Source: Candidatus Kariarchaeota archaeon (GTDB taxonomy: Archaea; Asgardarchaeota; Heimdallarchaeia; Heimdallarchaeales; Kariarchaeaceae). Taken from it: a stretch of 7,842 bases of DNA. How positions within the stretch are numbered: position 1 is the first letter of the stretch; each line of letters starts with the position of its first letter. The stretch spans positions 1 to 7,842 of the forward strand of contig JAEOUB010000031.1 of the NCBI GenBank assembly GCA_016839545.1. Direction: 5' to 3'. The notes under the pieces were generated by a model that ran no database searches, was not told the origin of the DNA, and was given only the letters and a program-made list of their open reading frames with translations. The position numbers were made by a program, and so were the translations under genes. This document shows positions 1 to 6,199 of the stretch, in pieces.

Positions 1-1
1 T

Positions 2-961
2 GTGGGTATGATAGACTCTGCCCTGAATGTTTACAGGGTCACAGGGAATCAGACTCATCTCAACTATGCTTTGAGAGCAATGCACTGGCTTGAAAATATA
101 GCCTATGATGAGGAAATTAACTCTGTTGACGGGTTTATCCTACCCTGGTACGCTTCAGATGACCGACTTAATATCACATTCACCAGCTACTACAGGGGCA
201 ATACAGCTGCCATTAAGGTATTCCAAGATCTAGGACAGCTTTCCGGTAATTCAACCTATACCAGTTATGCTCATTTCCTGACCAATTGGCTGATTTCAGT
301 CCAGCAGCAAAATGGGGGATGGTCTGACAATCCCATTTCTGAGAATGAAAATACTGGATTGGAGTCAGGAGTACCTGGTGTCCTGTTGGGGTTGATCGAG
401 TCATCTCTTCAATCTACTGCTAAATCAGAAGCGATACAGAAGGGGTTTGAATGGCTCTCGACTCAACTTGTGTCGAACCGAACGCATTTCTTTTACAAAT
501 CTAACCCTGCAAGTCAAGCTGGATACTATTCCATTTTCGAGGGTTTGGCTGGAATTGCTAAAGTGATGCGTCTCTCAGTATCCGAACCTGAGGCATTAGA
601 CCGTATCTATACATGGATACTGGATGAGGTTCTGGTAGAATACACCATTGCTGGTGCAAGCCTCCTCGGTATGTTTACAGACACCTCCAACTCAGAGCGC
701 ACAGATCACAGTTTCACAAATGGTCTTGCTGGTGTGATAGGAGAGATCTTGAAGGGGAGAAATGAAGGCCTTTTCGAGGTTGAAATCGGTCTATTTGAGC
801 TCTATATTGATACTATGAGCTTCTATCAAAAAGACAATGGATTATGGAGTAAGGAAGTCGACATGCGAATTCGTAACGTGGTAGCAACCATCAGACTGAT
901 CGTCATAGTTGTCGGTCTGTTGATTGTTATATCATACGTTAGAGAGCGTTCAAGACGTTAA
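2..961 (+). CDS. Membrane-anchored extracytoplasmic alpha/alpha-toroid protein (LanC-like), 5' partial
   Basis: The reading frame is open from the window edge. The GTG at base 2 is probably not the true start, because no signal peptide is visible although the protein looks exported. The visible 319 residues show repeated helical hairpins with Gly-rich turns: GVPGVLLGL (123-131), GLAGI (181-185) and GLAGV (241-245). There are also two QxxxGxW motifs (Q101-W107 and Q276-W282), like the QW repeats of terpene-cyclase toroids. Four N-glycosylation sequons (N16, N57, N83, N159) and a single C-terminal hydrophobic helix (about 293-313) followed by RERSRR suggest an outer-surface domain with a cytoplasmic basic stop-transfer tail. 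There is no cysteine in the visible part, so the Cys/Cys/His zinc site of true LanC cyclases is absent. Function is unknown; a carbohydrate-active or purely structural role is as likely as LanC-type chemistry. Fold assignment is inference from repeat pattern only. Confidence 0.7.
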   Translation: MGMIDSALNVYRVTGNQTHLNYALRAMHWLENIAYDEEINSVDGFILPWYASDDRLNITFTSYYRGNTAAIKVFQDLGQLSGNSTYTSYAHFLTNWLISVQQQNGGWSDNPISENENTGLESGVPGVLLGLIESSLQSTAKSEAIQKGFEWLSTQLVSNRTHFFYKSNPASQAGYYSIFEGLAGIAKVMRLSVSEPEALDRIYTWILDEVLVEYTIAGASLLGMFTDTSNSERTDHSFTNGLAGVIGEILKGRNEGLFEVEIGLFELYIDTMSFYQKDNGLWSKEVDMRIRNVVATIRLIVIVVGLLIVISYVRERSRR

Positions 962-1416
962 CCATAGATTTGACTTTGCAGTTTCGTCCGCTCCAACACC
1001 CAGTAGGTTTTGGTGTTTTGAACTCCATCTACTTTTCGAATCTTTTCGATTGATTGTTTGAGAATATCCTCGTTGGACGTGTGGAAGACACATATAATGT
1101 CAATATCACCAGCGGTTTCAAAAATCTGGTCAATCCCACCATCTACCTGTTCAATGATTCGTTGCCTGACTTCTGAAGGTGCAGAGGTTCCTCCAATGAA
1201 TACATGAACAACAGCCCAGCTACCAAAAACCTGATTCTTGACTTGAATGGAAAATTTTTCGATCACACCGTTTTCTACAAGTTTGCTGATCCTCTTTCGG
1301 ATGGCACCTTCACTATACCCAAGTTTTTCGGCGATAATCGTGTTCTTTTGGCGGGAGTTCTCCTGTAGCAGCCTAAGAATCTCCCTGTCTAAGTCGTCTA
1401 TTGTGTAATCCACCAT
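958..1416 (-). CDS. Lrp/AsnC family transcriptional regulator
   Basis: Predicted DNA-binding regulator of 152 residues, the usual length for the family. Residues 7-60 form the AsnC-type winged helix-turn-helix: DLDREILRLLQEN, then IAEKLGYSEGAIRKRISKL as the recognition region, then ENGVIEKF as the wing. Residues from about 70 on form the RAM effector/oligomerisation domain, with the typical GDIDIICVFHT strand and a helix ending in VDGVQNTKTYWVLE. Such proteins usually bind amino acids or other small ligands and act as dimers to octamers; the ligand here is unknown. I chose ATG 1416 (MVDYTIDDLD) because the family normally starts a few residues before DxxDxxIL and because a TATA-like box lies about 35 bases upstream. 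An in-frame ATG at 1428 adds only MFIE. The frame stays open to an ATG at 1620, but that 68-residue extension is polar and unlike the family. The gene is convergent with the toroid gene, with a 4-base overlap. Confidence 0.88.
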   Translation of the reverse strand: MVDYTIDDLDREILRLLQENSRQKNTIIAEKLGYSEGAIRKRISKLVENGVIEKFSIQVKNQVFGSWAVVHVFIGGTSAPSEVRQRIIEQVDGGIDQIFETAGDIDIICVFHTSNEDILKQSIEKIRKVDGVQNTKTYWVLERTKLQSQIYG

Positions 1417-1446
1417 TTCTATGAACATGCGATTCTCATACTGTAC

Positions 1447-1455
1447 ATTAAAAAA
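1447..1455 (-). promoter_or_regulatory. TATA-like box for the Lrp/AsnC gene
   Basis: On the minus strand the sequence reads TTTTTTAAT, preceded by CGCAAAA, which could serve as a BRE-like purine/A-rich element. Its centre is about 35 bases upstream of ATG 1416, so transcription would begin roughly 10 bases before that ATG. This supports the short form of the regulator. The six-T run could instead be part of a T-rich terminator for the upstream ATPase gene. Based on spacing and composition only. Confidence 0.35.
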
Positions 1456-1582
1456 TTTTGCGAAGGACGTACCATTTTGGGTCAGATCAGATGATGGATT
1501 ATTGTGCATTTCGCTGTTTTCGGGGTTTCTCCTCTTAATTCGTAGGTTGAGGGTATCTCCTCGCATATGTTGATCTATAGGT

Positions 1583-1592
1583 GTTGTACAAC
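1583..1592. repeat. 10-base perfect palindrome GTTGTACAAC, possible operator
   Basis: GTTGTACAAC is self-complementary over 10 bases, and its TGTACA core recurs at 1442-1447, right beside the predicted Lrp transcription start. Paired dyad sites upstream of a regulator gene would fit autoregulation by an oligomeric Lrp/AsnC protein. A 6-base core is short enough to recur by chance, so this is only suggestive. Confidence 0.25.
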
Positions 1593-1679
1593 CCAGATCT
1601 TGCAATTTTAAGGTTATCATCTTCCATTTTGATGTTTTTAAGTAATCTCTTCTTCATGACAAGATTGCATTTGGCGGTA

Positions 1680-4367
1680 CTAATAATGAGTCTTAGCATA
1701 TCCTGTTTTTCTGAAATAGAGCTTGAAAACCTCCTCAAACAGTATAGTACCAAATGATATTGCAAATATCCCAACCCACATCAGTGGTTCTAGAGGGACT
1801 ATTGAGAATGCTGATCCAATGGGGTTGCCCCATGATCCACCCGTAAGTGCATTCATCAGCTGGTCGCCGTGGACAAGCAGTAGTTGAAGTCCAATGGATC
1901 CAAGGACAGTGAAGAATAGTGGTTTGTTTCCAAAGATTGAGGAGTTGAGCACTGTATCGAAATGATGCCTGAGATTAAACGAGTTAAACAACTGGCTGAT
2001 TGCCAGGGTGCAAAATGCTACAGTTGAAGCACGCAGTTGAGCTTCATCGCTGTCAAACCCTGCAAGGTAGTACATCAGCAAACTGGCAAATGTGATGTAA
2101 GCACCGATTCTGGCAATGTAGAAGATGTTATCTGAGTTAAGGAGTGAATTCTCTGGATCTTTAGGAGGTCGGTGCATTATATTCTCTTCATGTGGTTCGG
2201 CAGACATCGCAAGTGCAGGTAATCCATCTGTTATGAGGTTGATAAACAGGATCTGAACTGCAACCAATGGGATTGGCCAACCGATGATTATAGCAATGAA
2301 AACAACCATGATTTCCGCCAGGTTGGATGATAGCATGTACCGGATGAACCGTGCCATATTATCGAAAATAGCTCTTCCTTCTTCCACGGCACCCACGATT
2401 GTCGCAAAATTATCATCCTGCAATATCATATCGGCAGTCTCTTTGGTCACATCGGTTCCCTGGATACCCATTGAGATGCCAATATCTGCTCCTTTGATCG
2501 CAGGGGCATCATTGACACCATCCCCAGTCATTGCAACAATCTCTCCATTTGACTTGTGGGCCTGCATGATCCTTAGTTTGTGAGAGGGGGAGATCCTGGC
2601 GAAAATCGAGACATCTTTGACTCGCTCTCTGAATTCCTCATCACCGAGTTCATCGATTTCTTTGCCGGTCATTACTCCATTCTCTGATATCTTCATTCCA
2701 ATGTCCTTCCCGATTGCAGTGGCAGTTACCTTGTGATCACCCGTTGCCATCACCACTCGAATTCCAGCTGTGTAACAGTCAGCAATTGCTTCCTTTACTC
2801 CCTCCTTTGCAGGGTCAATCATGCCCATGAACCCAAGGAATACCATCTCACTTTCCAATTCTTCAAGATCATCTCCCTCCTTGGCATCAGCGTATGCAAA
2901 GGCGAGTACACGGAGTGCTCGTTGAGCCATTCTCTCCATTTTGATCAGGGTTTCATCTTTGTAATCCTGGGTAAATTCTTCAATTCCATTTCCCCGGTCA
3001 ATTTTACTGCAGAGGTCAATAATGACATCTGGAGCTCCTTTCATGTATGCTCGTACTCCATCAGTCTGGACCAGGACATTCATCCTTTTTCTTCCGGAAT
3101 CAAATGGGATCTCGTCCAATCGGGTAGTAGACTCCTGTATATTGATGTGATCCACTCCCTTGGTTACAGCATCATTGAGCATTGCCTGTTCTGTTGGGTC
3201 TCCAAAGCCATTTTCTCCAACCTTGGAATCATTACAAAGGATAGCCGCCTCATACAATCTATCTAGTCGATCAGATCTATGTTCTTCAAAGGAGTCCTGC
3301 TCACCAATGATTGCATTTCCATCAGGGGTGAAATAAATGGTCTCAACCACAGTCTGCTGGTTTCTGGTCAAGGTCCCGGTTTTATCTGATGTGATTACTG
3401 TCGTGCTTCCCAGCGATTCAACCACGGGCAATTTCTTGACAATCGCATTTTGACGTGCCATAGTCTGAACTCCCAATGCCAGCACAAGAGTGATAATAAT
3501 GGGAAGACCTTCTGGAATTGCAGCAACCGCCAGAGATACGCCAATCTTTACCATCTCAAGCAGATCTTCTCCTCCAATGAACGTACCAAATACAATGATC
3601 ACTGCACTCAGTACCAGTATTCCATAGCCAAGATTGCGACCGAATTCTTCAATTTTGAGTTGAAATGGGGTTTTTCCCTCTTCAAGTGATTGTACTGTCT
3701 CTGCAATCTGACCCATTTCAGTCTGCATTCCTGTTGAGACAATGACCCCGGTCGCTTTACCGAAAGTCGCAAATGACCCCATGTAGACCATGTTTTTTCT
3801 ATCTGCAAGTGGCGTATTTTCATTGAGAACCAATGTTGGGTCTTTGGAGATGTCAGTACTCTCTCCTGTCAACTGTGCCTCCTGTATTCTGATGCCTGTA
3901 TTTTCAATGAGTCTGGCATCGCCCGGAATCCGGTCTCCCTGTTCTAGCAGGATGATGTCTCCTGGGACCAGCTCTCTAGATTCCATCGCCTCAGTTGATC
4001 CACTTCTCACAACACGGCAGGCAAATGTGGTCATCTCTTTGAGTGCTTCAATCGCCTTATCAGCCTTCCATTCCTGGTAGACACCAAATACCGAGTTCAA
4101 AATCAAGATAATAACAATAAGAATGGCTTCGGTGATTGCACCTTCAATAGCTGAGATAATTGCTGCAAAGATCAGGATCCAGATGATGATGTCGCGGAAC
4201 TGGTCAATAAAGATGTCCAGCAGTGTGGTTTTCTCACCTTCTTCTAGTTCATTGTATCCGAATTCTCTCCTTCGTTTCTCAACTTCATCTTGTGACAGAC
4301 CTTGTGGTGAGGTCTGAAATTCTTCTAAAGTTTCCTCGACAGTTTTGGCGTGAAACGTCCCGACCAT
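1680..4367 (-). CDS. Type-II P-type cation-transporting ATPase, probable Ca2+ pump
   Basis: Integral membrane ion pump of 895 residues, probably exporting Ca2+ from the cytoplasm at the cost of ATP. Order: N-terminal cation-ATPase domain (5-45); M1-M2 (about 58-98); actuator domain with TGES (167-170); M3-M4 (245-300) with AAIPEGLP; P-domain with the phosphorylated Asp in DKTGT (D328); N-domain with KGAPD (443-447); TGDGVNDAP hinge (614-622); six C-terminal helices (about 674-884). Side chains matching the SERCA Ca2+ sites are visible: E286 in M4, N682 and E685 in M5 (SSNLAE), N710, T713 and D714 in M6 (NLITDGLP). M8 carries NLRHH with an Arg, R800. No P-type Na/K subunit signature is seen. 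The frame can be extended to a TTG at 4379, but ATG 4367 sits about 28 bases from a TATA box, so a leaderless start there is preferred. The substrate could also be Mn2+, or less likely Na+. Confidence 0.93.
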   Translation of the reverse strand: MVGTFHAKTVEETLEEFQTSPQGLSQDEVEKRRREFGYNELEEGEKTTLLDIFIDQFRDIIIWILIFAAIISAIEGAITEAILIVIILILNSVFGVYQEWKADKAIEALKEMTTFACRVVRSGSTEAMESRELVPGDIILLEQGDRIPGDARLIENTGIRIQEAQLTGESTDISKDPTLVLNENTPLADRKNMVYMGSFATFGKATGVIVSTGMQTEMGQIAETVQSLEEGKTPFQLKIEEFGRNLGYGILVLSAVIIVFGTFIGGEDLLEMVKIGVSLAVAAIPEGLPIIITLVLALGVQTMARQNAIVKKLPVVESLGSTTVITSDKTGTLTRNQQTVVETIYFTPDGNAIIGEQDSFEEHRSDRLDRLYEAAILCNDSKVGENGFGDPTEQAMLNDAVTKGVDHINIQESTTRLDEIPFDSGRKRMNVLVQTDGVRAYMKGAPDVIIDLCSKIDRGNGIEEFTQDYKDETLIKMERMAQRALRVLAFAYADAKEGDDLEELESEMVFLGFMGMIDPAKEGVKEAIADCYTAGIRVVMATGDHKVTATAIGKDIGMKISENGVMTGKEIDELGDEEFRERVKDVSIFARISPSHKLRIMQAHKSNGEIVAMTGDGVNDAPAIKGADIGISMGIQGTDVTKETADMILQDDNFATIVGAVEEGRAIFDNMARFIRYMLSSNLAEIMVVFIAIIIGWPIPLVAVQILFINLITDGLPALAMSAEPHEENIMHRPPKDPENSLLNSDNIFYIARIGAYITFASLLMYYLAGFDSDEAQLRASTVAFCTLAISQLFNSFNLRHHFDTVLNSSIFGNKPLFFTVLGSIGLQLLLVHGDQLMNALTGGSWGNPIGSAFSIVPLEPLMWVGIFAISFGTILFEEVFKLYFRKTGYAKTHY

Positions 4368-4390
4368 CGTATACACCAAGGTGATGTTGT

Positions 4391-4400
4391 TAATATAAAA
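4391..4400 (-). promoter_or_regulatory. TATA box for the P-type ATPase gene
   Basis: The minus strand reads TTTTATATTA, a good archaeal TATA box, preceded by ATCCAA as a possible BRE. Its centre is about 28 bases upstream of ATG 4367, so transcription should begin at or within a few bases of that ATG, giving a leaderless mRNA. No Shine-Dalgarno-like sequence precedes the ATG. A TTG start at 4379 would lie upstream of the expected transcript start. The 145-base gap after the helicase gene also fits an independent promoter. Confidence 0.6.
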
Positions 4401-4429
4401 TTGGATTGCCTAACCTAACAAAAATCTCT

Positions 4430-4439
4430 CAATCGATTG
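4430..4439. repeat. 10-base perfect palindrome CAATCGATTG upstream of the ATPase promoter
   Basis: CAATCGATTG is self-complementary and lies about 30 bases upstream of the ATPase TATA box, a position where archaeal activators may bind. The flanking minus-strand sequence runs into GAGAGATTTTTG, whose T run might instead help end the helicase transcript. There is no second copy in the gap, so the operator idea is weak. Confidence 0.2.
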
Positions 4440-4512
4440 TAGTGAAAATTCCATCATCGGATTGAAGCTTTGTTGTCCTATTTGCGGGTAACCCCAGCTA
4501 TACGCAATTCTG

Positions 4513-5718
4513 TTATTTCCGGTATTTCCTTGAATTCTGGGCAGGAGGCTGTCTTTTGGCGGGATCTATTCTCTTCTCTTTCACTCGTAGTGTTCGCAAT
4601 CGGGGTACTTTGGTTCCCAGTTTGGCATCAATATTTGCCAAATTACCAAATTCCTTGGGTGAGGCGATGATCCATGAGGTTCCTTTGCGGAATGCCCTAC
4701 CGGTTCTTCCAGCTCTGTGGACATACATGTTGAAATCACCAGGGACATCATAGCTTATGATATGAGATACATCCATAATATCCAACCCTCTGGCTGCAAC
4801 ATCAGATGCCACAAGACAAAGCACTTCATCAGAGATAAAGTTGGCAATTGCATGATTGCGTTGTCTTTGTGTCAATCCCGCATGAATTTCCTCCACGTCA
4901 AGACCATCTCGACGAAGATTTCTAGCAGTGATTCTTGCCTCATGTTTGGATTGTGTGAAGATGATGACTTTCTCAATTTCTTCTTTATGAAGAAGTTCGA
5001 GCAGGACATCATATTTCTCATCTTCCTGTGCTTCAAAAATGCCATGAGTTATTGTCTCAGGAGGGGTTGATCTCCCGACATCAACGAGCTTCCCCCGTTT
5101 TTGCAATGCCATTGCCAATCCTTCAACCTCTTTGGGTAATGATGCTCCAAATAACATGGTCTGTCTGGCATTCTTGTGGGGTATGTAGTCCAGTATCTTG
5201 TTGACATCCCCTAGAAAACCCATGTCCAACAGAGTATCAACTTCATCAACGATCACGATCGATAGCTGGCTCAGATCCAGAATATCCTCCTCAAGAAAAT
5301 TGAGGAGCCTACCTGGAGTTGCAATAACCACATCTATGAATTCGGCTGCCTCAATTGCTCGTTTCTGCTGTCCCTCTCTTGGTCCAGAGAAGACTGAGAC
5401 AGTATTGAAGTCAGTATATCTACCTAGCTCTTTTACCACTTTTGCCATCTGCTTGACGAGTTCCCGGGTAGGTACCATGATCAGTACTGATGGATCATTA
5501 TGAGGTATCTGGGCATTTAGCAACCAGTGAAGTGAGGGGAGTAGAAATGCAAAAGTCTTGCCTGATCCTGTTGGTGCCACCCCCAAAATATCGGCTTTTT
5601 CTAGAGCAGGTGGAATTGCCTCTCTCTGGATCGTTGTGGGTTCAACTATCTCATGATATTCCAATGCCTGGATAAGTCGATGATCAAGTTTAAAATCCTC
5701 AAATTTCACGTCATTCAC
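4513..5718 (-). CDS. DEAD-box-type ATP-dependent RNA helicase with DEVD motif II
   Basis: Superfamily 2 RNA helicase of 401 residues: two RecA-like domains and a short basic tail with no extra domain. Visible motifs: Q motif (F6/F9 and PTTIQ with Q31), motif I APTGSGKT (48-55), Ia PTREL (83-87), Ib TPGR (134-137), motif II DEVD (158-161), motif III GAS (191-193), IV IIFTQSK (252-258), V SDVAARGLD (305-313) and VI HRAGRTGR (334-341). Motif II differs from DEAD and motif III from the usual SAT; the ATP-binding and arginine-finger residues are intact, so it is probably active. Likely roles are RNA unwinding in ribosome assembly or mRNA turnover; the target is unknown. The GTG start at 5718 overlaps the AccB stop by 8 bases, suggesting translational coupling. 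Another GTG at 5709 would remove the overlap and three residues. The tail (about 379-401) is Lys/Arg-rich and could bind RNA. Confidence 0.93.
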   Translation of the reverse strand: MNDVKFEDFKLDHRLIQALEYHEIVEPTTIQREAIPPALEKADILGVAPTGSGKTFAFLLPSLHWLLNAQIPHNDPSVLIMVPTRELVKQMAKVVKELGRYTDFNTVSVFSGPREGQQKRAIEAAEFIDVVIATPGRLLNFLEEDILDLSQLSIVIVDEVDTLLDMGFLGDVNKILDYIPHKNARQTMLFGASLPKEVEGLAMALQKRGKLVDVGRSTPPETITHGIFEAQEDEKYDVLLELLHKEEIEKVIIFTQSKHEARITARNLRRDGLDVEEIHAGLTQRQRNHAIANFISDEVLCLVASDVAARGLDIMDVSHIISYDVPGDFNMYVHRAGRTGRAFRKGTSWIIASPKEFGNLANIDAKLGTKVPRLRTLRVKEKRIDPAKRQPPAQNSRKYRK

Positions 5719-6199
5719 TCGCTTGCACTACGATTAGTAGCTTACCCGCGGGTACTTGTTCATTGTTATTAACTTTGATATCCTGAACGATTCCTGTGAT
5801 GGGAGAGGAGATCTGGTTCTCCATCTTCATGGCTGATATTACAAGCAAGACATCACCCTGTTGCACTTTATCGCCAACTTTGACTTTGATTGCTGATACT
5901 GTACCGGCCATAGGTGAGTCCACGTCTCCACTATCTTTACCTGATCCTGACAGTGCCTCGGAAATTGGATCAATCACCTTGACATCGATGGTATAGCCTT
6001 TGATCTCGACCCGGACTATACCCACATCTGGTAAAGCAATAATGACATCAATTAACTGCTCCTTGCCATTGACATCAACCATCATTCCATGAGGCAGCTG
6101 CTCTTTGACATGAATTTTGTAGTCACCAACAGTCATCTCACCATTTTCAACATCGACAGTGGCTTCCACATCATCAACGTAGGTCTTGTACTGCTTCAT
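5711..6199 (-). CDS. accB: Biotin carboxyl carrier protein of a biotin-dependent carboxylase
   Basis: Carries the covalently bound biotin that shuttles carboxyl groups from biotin carboxylase to a carboxyltransferase. The protein has 162 residues: an N-terminal region rich in short strands (about 1-78), a short Gly/Ser/Asp linker (about 83-93) and a C-terminal biotinyl/lipoyl domain. That domain contains SPMAGTV (95-101), GDKVQQGD and the biotin site SAMKMEN with modified Lys125, followed by the mirror half SPITGIV. The length and separate-chain form resemble archaeal acyl-CoA carboxylase carriers. The start at 6199 overlaps the AccC stop as ATGA and has a Shine-Dalgarno site; the longer ATG at 6238 lacks one and would add 13 residues read within accC. 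The carrier needs a biotin protein ligase encoded elsewhere. A carrier subunit of a decarboxylase (oxaloacetate or methylmalonyl-CoA type) is an alternative, less likely next to AccC. Confidence 0.93.
   Translation of the reverse strand: MKQYKTYVDDVEATVDVENGEMTVGDYKIHVKEQLPHGMMVDVNGKEQLIDVIIALPDVGIVRVEIKGYTIDVKVIDPISEALSGSGKDSGDVDSPMAGTVSAIKVKVGDKVQQGDVLLVISAMKMENQISSPITGIVQDIKVNNNEQVPAGKLLIVVQASE

Larger units (their letters stand above)
1417..1679. other. Intergenic region between the Ca2+ ATPase and the Lrp regulator
   Basis: About 260 bases with no convincing gene. One frame continues open from the Lrp gene up to 1620, and a second minus-strand frame is open from 1774 to 1535, but the encoded peptides show no recognisable domain. 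The region holds the probable Lrp TATA box, a perfect 10-base palindrome at 1583-1592 and a related TGTACA at 1442-1447. I see no tRNA-like cloverleaf or strong hairpin terminator. It is most simply a 3' trailer of the ATPase transcript plus the regulatory region of the Lrp gene. Confidence 0.5.

Noticed and set aside
1535..1774. 79-codon minus-strand frame over the ATPase 3' end
   Set aside because: It overlaps the ATPase C-terminus in another frame, and its peptide shows no domain.
2733..3266. 177-codon open frame on the plus strand
   Set aside because: It lies wholly inside the ATPase coding region in antisense; its peptide has no recognisable domain, while the minus strand encodes conserved P-type ATPase motifs.
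4368..4379. Longer ATPase form starting at TTG 4379
   Set aside because: The TTG lies only about 16 bases from the TATA centre, upstream of the expected transcript start; ATG 4367 fits a leaderless start.
4400..4512. Possible terminator for the helicase transcript
   Set aside because: Only a short TTTTT run is present near 4421-4425 and no hairpin is evident; too weak to annotate.
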